Source of the DNA: Sulfurimonas aquatica
GTDB taxonomy: Bacteria; Campylobacterota; Campylobacteria; Campylobacterales; Sulfurimonadaceae
Direction of reading: 5' to 3'
DNA: 64,000 bases
NCBI RefSeq assembly: GCF_017357825.1
Contig: NZ_CP046072.1
Span: forward strand, 1,922,001 to 1,986,000
Shown: positions 38,105 to 46,577 of the stretch, one piece after another
How positions within the stretch are numbered: position 1 is the stretch's first letter
How the letters are laid out: every line of letters begins with the position of its first letter
Made by a program: the position numbers and the translations under genes
The notes under the pieces: model-generated
Told to the model about the DNA's origin: nothing
Databases searched by the model: none
The model's input: the letters and a program-made list of their open reading frames with translations, nothing else

Positions 38105-38533
38105 TTAATCTAGTGTTGCGTAAAGTTCTTGGGCTTTTTGAACATCTTCACGTGATGGTTTAGTGCGTATTGATACATATTTTGTGTTTCCATTTTTATC
38201 TATAGAGCGTAGGATTGTTGCAAGTACCCAATAATATCCTCCACCTTTACGTGCATTTTTAACAAAACCTGTCCAGAAGCCTTTTGCTTGAATATCTCCC
38301 CAAAGAGACTTAAATGCAGCTCTTGGCATATCGGGGTGTCTAACGACATTATGTGGTTGGCCGATTAGTTCGTCTTCTCTCATATTCGCAATTTTTAAAA
38401 AGGAGTCACTTGCATATTTAACTATCCCCTTTTCATCTGTTTCTGAGAGTAGATAAAGATCATTATATAAAACTTCTCCATCTTCTAAAAATGTGAGACC
38501 TTCGGTACTAATATCATTATTATTTTTTGACAC
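38105..38533 (-). CDS. Aer-type PAS domain protein
   Basis: A 142-residue single PAS domain (SETDEKGIVKYASDSFLKIANMREDELIGQPHNVVRHPDMPRAAF...) of the Aer/MCP-associated type, in which FAD or haem can be bound. No other domain is present. It starts with GTG at 38533 after a strong GGAGG. It is the first gene of the chemosensory operon and lies 17 bp before the soluble receptor, so it may be the detached sensor of that receptor, for redox or energy state. Cofactor binding cannot be read from the sequence. Confidence 0.85.
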   Translation of the reverse strand: MSKNNNDISTEGLTFLEDGEVLYNDLYLLSETDEKGIVKYASDSFLKIANMREDELIGQPHNVVRHPDMPRAAFKSLWGDIQAKGFWTGFVKNARKGGGYYWVLATILRSIDKNGNTKYVSIRTKPSREDVQKAQELYATLD

Positions 38534-38684
38534 ACTAAACCTCCAATAAAATCAAATTATAATAATCATACTCTTTAAGAACTGAAAGTAAATTAAAAAA
38601 TTAATATTTATGAGTAAAGATTGTAATACTAGAAGGCAGTGTGATAAAATATACTATTTTAGGGGGTTTTAAAGAAAAAGAAAG

Positions 38685-38714
38685 AGCTTAAAACATAAAG
38701 AAAAGTTTTAAGCT
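38685..38714 (-). terminator. Rho-independent terminator of rpsO
   Basis: Perfect 10-bp arms, AGCTTAAAAC (38685-38694) and GTTTTAAGCT (38705-38714), flank a ten-base loop about 20 bases after the rpsO stop. On the minus strand the stem is followed by CTTTCTTTTTCTTT. The remaining gap before the PAS gene (38534-38684) should hold the chemosensory operon promoter, which I cannot pinpoint. Confidence 0.7.
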
Positions 38715-38733
38715 GTATAAGAAAAGTCTATAA

Positions 38734-39009
38734 CTAGATATTGTCACGAATCTGAAGAGATTCTACAAGGTTAAGGTATGCTTCTTTATTAACACGCTTG
38801 AAATATCTCATAAGACGACGACGTTTACCAACTAACTTAAGTAGTCCTAAGCGTGATGCATGATCTTTTTTAAATATTTTTAAGTGCTCTGTTAACTCTG
38901 CAATTCTAAGTGTTAAAAGTGCAATTTGAACTTCACTTGAACCAGTATCGCTCTCATTGCGACCATATTTTGTAACTATTTCTTGTTTTTTAGCCGAATC
39001 TAAAGCCAT
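38734..39009 (-). CDS. rpsO: 30S ribosomal protein S15
   Basis: A 91-residue S15, canonical throughout: [41 protein letters not shown]. It binds 16S rRNA early in 30S assembly. It has its own promoter and terminator, so it is a single-gene unit, divergent from the Rrf2 regulator. The S15 leader that many bacteria use for autoregulation is short here (about 55 bases) and I see no clear structure in it. Confidence 0.98.
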   Translation of the reverse strand: MALDSAKKQEIVTKYGRNESDTGSSEVQIALLTLRIAELTEHLKIFKKDHASRLGLLKLVGKRRRLMRYFKRVNKEAYLNLVESLQIRDNI

Positions 39010-39073
39010 GATAGCCTCCTGATGGGTATATTAATCTAACTTAAATGCAAATTGCAGATAAAGCTGAACCGGG

Positions 39074-39079
39074 ATTATA
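39074..39079 (-). promoter_or_regulatory. Candidate -10 box of rpsO
   Basis: TATAAT on the minus strand in GCTATAATCCCGG, start of transcription predicted near 39067. The preceding minus-strand sequence is A/T-periodic, as in Campylobacterota promoters. Confidence 0.6.
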
Positions 39080-39131
39080 GCTAAAATTTTCTTTATCTTT
39101 ATTTATTTATAACTTTCATCTATATTTTAGC

Positions 39132-39137
39132 TATAAT
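39132..39137 (+). promoter_or_regulatory. Candidate -10 box of the rrf2-flhA operon
   Basis: TATAAT in GCTATAATAAGAG, 34 bases before the ATG at 39172. It is back-to-back with the rpsO -10 box (53 bases apart) and has the same GCTATAAT context. Confidence 0.55.
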
Positions 39138-39171
39138 AAGAGTTCTAAATAATTATGTAAAGTGCAGATAT

Positions 39172-39576
39172 ATGTTAATCACACGTGCTAGCGAATATGC
39201 CATACTATCTTTAATCCTTCTCTCATCTGCTAAAGAGCCAATGGATAGTGAAACCCTCTCAAGAGAACTCTCCATATCTAAAAGCTTTCTAGCTAAAATT
39301 TTGCAATCATTAGCAAAAGTAGGAATTTTACAATCATTCAAAGGTGTTAATGGTGGATTTGCATTAAGTAAAGAACCTAAAGATATCTCTATGCTTGAGG
39401 TAATGTCTAGTGTTGAGGGTAAAGCACCTGCGGTTTTTGAGTGTGCTCCATCTGAAGAAAATTGTCCATCTGATAGAGCTAACATATGCTCAATTTGGCC
39501 ATTTTTAAATAAACTACAGGGTAAAATAGACTCTTTTCTAGCAGACCTTACACTTGCTGACCTTATAGACGAGTAG
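39172..39576 (+). CDS. Rrf2-family transcriptional regulator with three cysteines
   Basis: A 134-residue winged-helix protein of the Rrf2 family (YAILSLILLS, then SISKSFLAKILQSLAKVGILQSFKGVNGGFAL, the DNA-binding part). C91, C98 and C106 match the position of iron-sulfur ligands in IscR, NsrR and RsrR, so cluster-based sensing of iron, NO or redox state is possible. Spacing is C-x6-C-x7-C, slightly wider than IscR. It is followed 3 bp later by flhA, an arrangement also seen in Campylobacter, where the regulator's link to flagella is unexplained. Confidence 0.9.
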   Translation: MLITRASEYAILSLILLSSAKEPMDSETLSRELSISKSFLAKILQSLAKVGILQSFKGVNGGFALSKEPKDISMLEVMSSVEGKAPAVFECAPSEENCPSDRANICSIWPFLNKLQGKIDSFLADLTLADLIDE

Positions 39577-39579
39577 TAA

Positions 39580-41757
39580 ATGGCAAGAAAACTCACTCTT
39601 AAACAACAAGTAGGTACAACTTTAAACTTCTTACTTGGTCAACGTGATTTAAGTGTTGTAGTTTTTGTAATGGCTATTTTAGCTATTATCATTGTCCCTT
39701 TACCCTCAGCTATTTTAGATCTACTCCTAACTGTTTCTATGTCTCTTGCTGTGCTAATCTTACTTATCTCTTTATATGTTCCTAAGCCTACTGACTTAAC
39801 AACATTTCCAACCCTTATACTCATACTAACTCTCTTTAGACTCTCTTTAAATATCGCTACTACAAGAATGATTTTAAGTCATGGGCATGAGGGTCAAGGT
39901 GGTGTCAGTGAGATAATAACTAGTTTTGGAGACTTTGTTGTAGGAGGAAACTTTGTTATAGGTATCATAGTTTTTTCTATCCTTGTTTTGATAAACTTCA
40001 TGGTTATTACAAAAGGTTCAACAAGAGTTGCTGAAGTTGCAGCTCGTTTCGTACTTGACTCTATGCCTGGTAAACAGATGGCGGTTGATGCGGACTTAAA
40101 CGCAGGGCTCATTGATGATGCGGAGGCCAAACAACGCCGTGCAGAGATTCTTCAAGATGCAAACTTCTATGGAGCAATGGATGGTTCGAGTAAGTTTGTA
40201 AAAGGTGACGCCGTTGCGGGAATAATCATTACTCTTATAAACATCATAGGTGGATTTTTAATTGGCGTGTTCCAGCATGATATGAGTGTAAGTGATAGTG
40301 CTTCAGTCTTTACTCTACTAACTATTGGTGATGGACTTGTTGGTCAGATTCCAGCACTCATTATCTCAACAGCTACTGGTATTATGATTACTCGCTCATC
40401 GAGCGATGGTGATAATTTTGCCGAGGGTACTATAAACCAGATGGCAGGAAATGCAAAAATCATGATGATAGTTGGTTTTATCATGATTCTGTTTGCTCTT
40501 GTTCCAGGTCTACCTACAGCTTCAATGGGGCTAGTTGGTATACTTTTTTCCGTACTTGGCTGGGCAATATATAAATTTGACAAGGGTGAACTTAGCATAC
40601 TTGACGTTGATAATTTACTCAGTAAAAAGTCTCAAGAGACTCTAGACAAAGAGAGACAAAAAGTCAAACCTCAAAAGAGTAATGAAGAGATAGCAAAAGA
40701 AGAAGAGAACGCTTTAGAAGATATACTCAAAGTCGAAATGCTTGAACTTACACTTGGATATCAGCTTATCAAATTAGCCGACAACTCTCAAGGTGGTGAT
40801 TTACTTGAACGGATTCGTTCTATGCGACGAAAAATTGCTAGTGATTTTGGTTTTTTAATGCCTCAAGTTCGTATAAGGGATAATCTTCACCTCCAACCAA
40901 CTCAATACCAGATACTCCTAAAGGGAATAAGTATTGGTGAGGGCGAGATCATGCCTGACAAATTTTTAGCAATGGATAGTGGAATGGCTACTGGAGACAT
41001 CAAAGGCGACCCTACAAAAGAGCCTGCTTTTGGTCTAGATGCACTTTGGATATTTCCAGATGATAAAGAGGACGCCATCATCAATGGATATACTGTAGTT
41101 GATCCTGCAACGGTTGTCTCAACTCATATGAGTGAGCTTATTAAACGCAATGCTGAAGAGTTACTTACTCGCCAAGAGGTACAAACACTTATAGACAAGA
41201 TTAAAGACTCTTTTCCTGTCATCATCGATGATGTACTTAAAGTTGCAAGCATTGGTCTTATTCAAAGAGTTTTAAAAGCTCTTTTACATGAAAAAATTCC
41301 ACTCAAAGATATGCTAACAATTCTTGAGACGATTGCAGATATTGCAGAGTTTACAAAAAATGTAGACCTCATAACAGAGCAAGTACGTGCAAAACTCTCA
41401 AGGATTATAACGCAGATGTATTCAAGTGAAGATGGCGTTATAAGACTCTTAACATTTGATACAAATGCAGAACAACTACTTTTACAAAAATCTCAAGAGC
41501 AAGATGGAACAAGAAACCTTTTGCTTAATGTTGGTGAGATAAATGCACTTATCCAGGCAACAAGTACAAAAGCAGCGGAACTCCTTCAAAAAGGAATTTC
41601 TCCTGTTATCATAATAGTAGATCCACAACTTCGTCGTGGAGTAGCGGAGATATTTGAGCGCTTCTCTCTTGATGTTGTAACGCTCTCTCATGCAGAGATA
41701 GATTCAAATGCTACTTTTGAAGTACTCGGCTCAATCGCATTAAATACAGAAACATAA
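39580..41757 (+). CDS. flhA: Flagellar type III export protein FlhA
   Basis: A 725-residue FlhA, the large export gate subunit of the flagellar secretion system. The N-terminal half has about eight membrane helices with the conserved FHIPEP-type loop (FPTLILILTLFRLSLNIATTRMIL, AEVAARFVLDSMPGKQMAVDADLNAG, DGSSKFVKGDAVAG). The C-terminal cytoplasmic domain (from about 350) binds chaperones and late substrates (VVDPATVVSTHMSELIKRNAEELLTRQEV). Its start lies 3 bp after the Rrf2 stop with no strong ribosome-binding site, suggesting translational coupling. Confidence 0.97.
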   Translation: MARKLTLKQQVGTTLNFLLGQRDLSVVVFVMAILAIIIVPLPSAILDLLLTVSMSLAVLILLISLYVPKPTDLTTFPTLILILTLFRLSLNIATTRMILSHGHEGQGGVSEIITSFGDFVVGGNFVIGIIVFSILVLINFMVITKGSTRVAEVAARFVLDSMPGKQMAVDADLNAGLIDDAEAKQRRAEILQDANFYGAMDGSSKFVKGDAVAGIIITLINIIGGFLIGVFQHDMSVSDSASVFTLLTIGDGLVGQIPALIISTATGIMITRSSSDGDNFAEGTINQMAGNAKIMMIVGFIMILFALVPGLPTASMGLVGILFSVLGWAIYKFDKGELSILDVDNLLSKKSQETLDKERQKVKPQKSNEEIAKEEENALEDILKVEMLELTLGYQLIKLADNSQGGDLLERIRSMRRKIASDFGFLMPQVRIRDNLHLQPTQYQILLKGISIGEGEIMPDKFLAMDSGMATGDIKGDPTKEPAFGLDALWIFPDDKEDAIINGYTVVDPATVVSTHMSELIKRNAEELLTRQEVQTLIDKIKDSFPVIIDDVLKVASIGLIQRVLKALLHEKIPLKDMLTILETIADIAEFTKNVDLITEQVRAKLSRIITQMYSSEDGVIRLLTFDTNAEQLLLQKSQEQDGTRNLLLNVGEINALIQATSTKAAELLQKGISPVIIIVDPQLRRGVAEIFERFSLDVVTLSHAEIDSNATFEVLGSIALNTET

Positions 41758-41783
41758 AACTATAAACTAAAAAAGGTCAAATC

Positions 41784-42863
41784 ATGAAAAATAGAACTAT
41801 CCACCATCTCTCCCACATAGACTTAGATGGCTATAGCTGTCAGCTTATTATGAAATCTACTCCATATCAAAAATATAACTATAACGCCAACTATGGTCCA
41901 GAAGTAAAAGCTAAATTAGACATCATTATAAAAAATATCATCGATAAAAAAGATAAGGCATTAATACTTATCACGGATTTAAATCTTACTGCTGATGAAT
42001 CAAGATGGCTAACTCATGAAGTTCAAAAACTAAACAAAAATAAGATTGATGTTAATCTAACTCTTTTAGATCACCACGGGAGTGGTCAAGAGAGTGCGAA
42101 GAAACATGACTGGTACTATCTAGATGAGTCCCGCTGCGCCACTAAAATCACGTATGATTATGCCAAAGAGCACTTTGAACTTGATGAGCCAGGGTGGATG
42201 TCAAAATATGTAGACGTAGTAAACGCTGTTGACTTATGGAAAAAAGAGGAGCATGATAACTTTGAGTATGGTAAAGTTTGTATGAGACTTGTTACAGAAA
42301 CAAGAGAGCTTAATCGTGTTATGTTTGCGGATGAAGACTCTGAGTACAAGTTGTCACTTCTCATGGAAGCAGTTAAATACATACATGAAGAGGATGCTCC
42401 TATAGTTTTAGATGAAAAAATTCATTTAATAAAAAAAGAGTTCTTTAAAGAGGGTAATAATGACACATTAGATAATCTAGCTACAAAATATATAGTAAAA
42501 CTTCTCGGGTCTCAAAGAGCAACTAACACCATATACTATAAAGGGTATAAAGGTTACCTCTCATACGCGGTTGGAAATACTTCTATAATTGGAAATGGTT
42601 TTCTAGTAGCTTATCCTGAGTATGACTTTATTGTTGATGTAAGCTTTAAGGGTGCGATGAGTCTTCGTGCAGATAATAATGTAAGTGTAGCTCAAATCTC
42701 TAAAGAGTGGGCAAATGGTGGTGGACATCCAAATGCAGCAGGCGGTAGAATAATGGGCTTTAAAGAGCAATATAGATACTCCAAAGTTAAACAACAGATT
42801 GAGCAACTTATCAATGATAAAGAGTCAGTAGCAGGACAACTAGATTACAAGAAAGAGGATTAA
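41784..42863 (+). CDS. DHH-family phosphoesterase (NrnB/oligoribonuclease-like)
   Basis: 359 residues. The N-terminal DHH domain has HLSHIDLDGYSCQ, ITDLNLT and LLDHHGSGQE (metal-binding motifs I-III). The C-terminal DHHA1 domain ends with ANGGGHPNAAGGRI, which binds the substrate nucleotide. Such enzymes degrade short RNA, pApA or 3'-phosphoadenosine phosphate; which applies here is not clear. It has AAAGGT eight bases before the start and follows flhA by 26 bp. Confidence 0.87.
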   Translation: MKNRTIHHLSHIDLDGYSCQLIMKSTPYQKYNYNANYGPEVKAKLDIIIKNIIDKKDKALILITDLNLTADESRWLTHEVQKLNKNKIDVNLTLLDHHGSGQESAKKHDWYYLDESRCATKITYDYAKEHFELDEPGWMSKYVDVVNAVDLWKKEEHDNFEYGKVCMRLVTETRELNRVMFADEDSEYKLSLLMEAVKYIHEEDAPIVLDEKIHLIKKEFFKEGNNDTLDNLATKYIVKLLGSQRATNTIYYKGYKGYLSYAVGNTSIIGNGFLVAYPEYDFIVDVSFKGAMSLRADNNVSVAQISKEWANGGGHPNAAGGRIMGFKEQYRYSKVKQQIEQLINDKESVAGQLDYKKED

Positions 42864-42872
42864 TTAATCCTC
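42855..42872. terminator. Palindrome at a convergent gene end, possible bidirectional terminator
   Basis: GAGGATTAATTAATCCTC is a perfect 18-bp palindrome spanning the phosphoesterase stop, with the amidase gene ending 12 bp further on the other strand. It could fold with a TTAA loop. The flanking T-tracts are weak (CTTTCTTG on minus), so termination is uncertain. Confidence 0.4.
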
Positions 42873-42883
42873 AGAACATAAAA

Positions 42884-44260
42884 TTAGTTATTTTTAAAGT
42901 ATCTCTCGATTCCATTTGCAAGACCCAGTGCCAATTTCTTTTGGTACTTATGTTTTACTAACCTTTTAGCCTCTGTTGGGTGAGATATAAATCCAACTTC
43001 GACTAAAACAGCAGGCATTTGTGCACCAACGAGAACCCAAAATGGTCCCTCTCTAACACCAGCATCTTTTACTTTTTTATAGCTTTTATTCAGTGAGGCT
43101 AATGCACCGCGTTGTAAATCTATTGCTAGCTTATTAGCTGCAACTATATTATGAGAGTTAATGGTATTTAAAAAACTCTCTTTGCCATAAAAGTCCATCT
43201 CACTCATATCTGCCATATTCTCTTTTTCAGCAACTTTTTTTGCTCTTGTAGAACGTGACTTAGATAAGAAATATGACTCTATTCCTTGTGCTTTATTTGC
43301 ATGCTTTTTACCTACAGCGTTAGCATGAATACTAATAAATATATCGGCATTTTTATTATTAGCAAATTTTGTTCTTTGGCTAAGTTTTACAAACTTATCT
43401 CTATCTCTTGTCATATAGACTTTAAATCCACGTGATTTTAAAATATCTTTTAATTCCTGAGCGATCTGAAGTACAACAACTTTTTCTCTATATTTTTTAT
43501 ATCCAACTGCACCAGGGTCTTTACCCCCATGTCCAGCATCTATTACAATTACCTTATTTCTATCAAGACGTACAGGAGTTTTAACTGTACTCTTCTTTAT
43601 TTTTTGAACACCTATGGTACTTATATTAATAGTTAATTGATTGTTTTGAGGATTAAAACGAACTTTTAATTTTTCTCTATTTTCTATAACTAAACGCAGG
43701 GTTGAAGGATTAAATTGTGCTAGCTTAATTTTATCAACACCATCTTTTCGTAAGTTTTGAGATCTCACAAGCATAGATGCATGAATATCAAAAACATACT
43801 TGTATCTCTTAGTTTTTGAATCAAAGAGGGTGAAATAATTTATCTGATTATTTCGCAGTTTTTTGTCAAACTCCATAACAAGCTTTCCACTTTTCCACCG
43901 TATTGATTTTAAACTATGTGAAGATTTTACTTTTATATTTTTTTTACTTTGAGTGTTTTTCTTAGAAGTTTTATAAGAAGATTTTGGTTTTGTAGTTTCA
44001 AGTTCATCTGAGTATTGAGATACATCTATATGAAGATTGCCACCACTCTTAACTATACCCTCTAAAGAGTTAAGTCGTAACTTATCATTTTGCCCCATTA
44101 AGGCTCTTAAATATAAGTTTTTAAAGTCGTTGTATGCGCGAAACTGATCACTTTTACTTTTTGATTTTAAAAAGCCATTTGCCCGCTTTAAAATCTTACT
44201 ATCGCTAAGGGCGTGAAGAGAAATTGCAAATAATAGTAGTGCAATTAGAAGGCGAAACAT
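42884..44260 (-). CDS. amiC: N-acetylmuramoyl-L-alanine amidase with AMIN domain
   Basis: 458 residues, exported (signal peptide 1-18). After a helical N-terminal part and a Ser/Lys linker, an AMIN-like domain (about 115-215) targets the septum or wall, and an Amidase_3 catalytic domain (about 228-458) carries the zinc motifs IDAGHGGKDPGAVG, a YREKVVVLQIA glutamate and FISIHANA, with VEVGFISHPTEA at the end. It should cleave the stem peptide from MurNAc during cell separation. It is last in the pyrH operon, as in Campylobacter. The symbol is by family. Confidence 0.92.
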   Translation of the reverse strand: MFRLLIALLLFAISLHALSDSKILKRANGFLKSKSKSDQFRAYNDFKNLYLRALMGQNDKLRLNSLEGIVKSGGNLHIDVSQYSDELETTKPKSSYKTSKKNTQSKKNIKVKSSHSLKSIRWKSGKLVMEFDKKLRNNQINYFTLFDSKTKRYKYVFDIHASMLVRSQNLRKDGVDKIKLAQFNPSTLRLVIENREKLKVRFNPQNNQLTINISTIGVQKIKKSTVKTPVRLDRNKVIVIDAGHGGKDPGAVGYKKYREKVVVLQIAQELKDILKSRGFKVYMTRDRDKFVKLSQRTKFANNKNADIFISIHANAVGKKHANKAQGIESYFLSKSRSTRAKKVAEKENMADMSEMDFYGKESFLNTINSHNIVAANKLAIDLQRGALASLNKSYKKVKDAGVREGPFWVLVGAQMPAVLVEVGFISHPTEAKRLVKHKYQKKLALGLANGIERYFKNN

Positions 44261-44267
44261 TTAAGTC

Positions 44268-45359
44268 TTATTCGCCCTCTGTAAGTTTTGTAATAAGTTC
44301 TTTTACTGAGATAATTTCAGTAAGTCTGTAGCCATTAGTTCCAGAGAAAAAGAGTCCAGTTTCTAGGTTACCTTCATAAGCATCACTCAATCTATCAGCA
44401 ATACAAAATCCAACTATTTTAGCCTCTTCCCCACGGTTACATGGTGCAACACAATTTGAGATACACTTAACAGCTGGTCCCTCGCGTTTTTCAACAAGTT
44501 TAGTCAAGTTAGTAACAACACCTTGTGCTGGGTATCCAACTGGTGAAGACATAAGTTGGATGTCCTCTTCTTTAGCAGCTAAAAGTACCTTCTTCATATT
44601 TTCATGTGCATCACACTCATGTGTACCTATGAAACGTGTTCCCATTTGAACACCTTTAGCACCAAGTTTCATCATCTCTTCAATATCATTTTTATCCCAA
44701 ACACCACCTGCAGCTATAACAGGAATATCACCCCATAGAGCTGCTTCTTCTACAACTGGTGCTACGATATTTTCTAATTGATGCTCTTCCATTTTACACT
44801 GCTCATAAGTAAACCCTTGATGTCCACCACTCTTAGGTCCCTCAACAACAACAGCATCAGGAATACGGTCATAACGTTTCTTCCAGCGTTTACATATAAT
44901 TTTAAGTGCTTTTGCAGATGAAACAATAGGCACAAGTGCTACATCAGGATACCCTTCAGTAAACTCAGGCATATTTGTTGGAAGTCCCGCTCCAGTAATA
45001 ATGATATTTATTCCAGATTCACATGCATCACGAACAACACGACCATAGTCATTTATCGCATATAAAATATTTGCAGCAAGTGGTTTGTCACCACATATTG
45101 TTCTAGCACTTTTAATGATGGCATCAAAACCATCTTTAGAGTAGAAGTTAGCTTCACTTAAAGGACGATCTGAAACTAATTTTTTAGAATATTCTTTGTT
45201 CTTGTAGTAACCAGTTCCAACTGCACTAATAACGCCAAGACCACCCTCTTTTGAAACATTTCCAGCTAGTTGATCCCAACTTATTCCAACACCCATTCCA
45301 CCTTGAATAATTGGTTTAGGAATAACATATTTTCCAATTTTTAAAGAGTTAAAGCTCAT
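44268..45359 (-). CDS. Nitronate monooxygenase-family flavoprotein
   Basis: A 363-residue FMN-dependent TIM-barrel protein of the 2-nitropropane dioxygenase/NMO family. It has the GGMGVGISWDQLAGNVSKEGGLGV N-terminus, the catalytic-type histidine in SGGHQGF, IPVIAAGGVWD and GAKGVQMGTRF. A cysteine-rich segment, CISNCVAPCNRGEEAKIVGFC (about 303-323), sits in the C-terminal part. Family members oxidise nitronates or act as enoyl reductases (FabK), so the substrate is open. It lies between tyrS (overlapping TAATG) and the amidase gene. Confidence 0.85.
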   Translation of the reverse strand: MSFNSLKIGKYVIPKPIIQGGMGVGISWDQLAGNVSKEGGLGVISAVGTGYYKNKEYSKKLVSDRPLSEANFYSKDGFDAIIKSARTICGDKPLAANILYAINDYGRVVRDACESGINIIITGAGLPTNMPEFTEGYPDVALVPIVSSAKALKIICKRWKKRYDRIPDAVVVEGPKSGGHQGFTYEQCKMEEHQLENIVAPVVEEAALWGDIPVIAAGGVWDKNDIEEMMKLGAKGVQMGTRFIGTHECDAHENMKKVLLAAKEEDIQLMSSPVGYPAQGVVTNLTKLVEKREGPAVKCISNCVAPCNRGEEAKIVGFCIADRLSDAYEGNLETGLFFSGTNGYRLTEIISVKELITKLTEGE

Positions 45360-46558
45360 TAATTTACCTTTAGTTTTGCGAATTTTCTTTTACCAACTTG
45401 TAGTAGGTACTCACCTGCTGATAGTTGTAACTGTTCATCCGATACTTTTTCTTGATTTATTTTAACGCCACCTTGCTTAATATCTCTTCTAGCTTGCGAA
45501 GTTGAGGGCTCAATGTTACAATCTACCAATGCTTTTGCTATCCAAACCTCTCCATCACAACTAAATTCAGCGATATCTGTTGGAATTTGACTTTTGGCAT
45601 GTACTTTATCAAACTCTGACTTTGCATTTTGAGCAGCTTCTAGGGAGTGAAAACGAGCAGTAATTTCCACTGCAAGTTCTTCTTTGACCTTCTTAGGATG
45701 AAGTGAGCCCTCTTCAACAGAACTCTTCATAGTTGCTATCTCTTCTAAAGATTTTGTACTTAAAAGTTCAAAGTAACGCCACATTAATTCATCTGATATG
45801 CTTAAAACTTTTCCAAACATATCATTTGCTTCATCTGAAACGCCGATATAGTTCCCAAGTGACTTACTCATCTTCTGCACACCATCAAGACCTTCAAGTA
45901 TTGGCATCATAAGTACAGCTTGTTGTTTTTTCACATTGTAAGACTTTTGAAGTTGGCGTCCCATTAGAAGGTTAAATTTCTGATCCGTTCCACCAATCTC
46001 AACATCCGATTTTAGATAAACGCTATCATAACCCTGCAGTAGTGGATACATAAATTCACTCGTTGCGATAGGAGTGTTTGACTTAAATCTTTTTGAGAAG
46101 TCATCTCGCTCCAACATACGGGCTACTGTAAGATTTGAAGCCAGAGATATCATATCTGCAGCACTCATCTTTCCTAACCAATCGTCATTATAGACAATAT
46201 CGGTTTTTTCAGCGTCAAGTATCTTAAAAGCTTGAGTAGTATAACTCTCTATATTTTTTATAATATCTTCTTTTGAGAGCACTTTTCTAGTTACATTTTT
46301 TCCAGTTGGATCGCCAATAGTTGCCGTAAAACTTCCAATAAGAAACTGAACTCTTGCACCATATTTTTGAAAAGTTGCTAATTTTTGTAATAGAACTGTA
46401 TGACCTAGATGAAGGTCTGGTGCAGTTGGATCAAACCCAGCTTTAACACTATAAGTCTTTCCTTCATCAAAGTACGCTCGAACTAATTTTTCTATGCGTT
46501 CGTTGTCAATAATCTCTGCACAACCTCTGTTTATTTCACGTAAAGCTTCTTCTATCAT
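45359..46558 (-). CDS. tyrS: Tyrosyl-tRNA synthetase
   Basis: A 399-residue class I synthetase of the TyrZ-like (longer) bacterial type. The ATP-binding signatures DLHLGHTVLL (HIGH box) and VQKMSKSLGNYIG (KMSKS box) are present, with a C-terminal S4 RNA-binding domain (STSQARRDIKQGGVKIN). It lies 19 bp after spoT and is coupled to the NMO-family gene. Confidence 0.96.
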   Translation of the reverse strand: MIEEALREINRGCAEIIDNERIEKLVRAYFDEGKTYSVKAGFDPTAPDLHLGHTVLLQKLATFQKYGARVQFLIGSFTATIGDPTGKNVTRKVLSKEDIIKNIESYTTQAFKILDAEKTDIVYNDDWLGKMSAADMISLASNLTVARMLERDDFSKRFKSNTPIATSEFMYPLLQGYDSVYLKSDVEIGGTDQKFNLLMGRQLQKSYNVKKQQAVLMMPILEGLDGVQKMSKSLGNYIGVSDEANDMFGKVLSISDELMWRYFELLSTKSLEEIATMKSSVEEGSLHPKKVKEELAVEITARFHSLEAAQNAKSEFDKVHAKSQIPTDIAEFSCDGEVWIAKALVDCNIEPSTSQARRDIKQGGVKINQEKVSDEQLQLSAGEYLLQVGKRKFAKLKVN

Positions 46559-46577
46559 TCATCTTCTCTTTTTCTAG

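Noticed and set aside
39153-39596. 147-codon frame on the minus strand across the Rrf2 gene
   Set aside because: It mirrors the Rrf2 gene on the other strand, which has clear family motifs and a promoter; the mirror frame has none.
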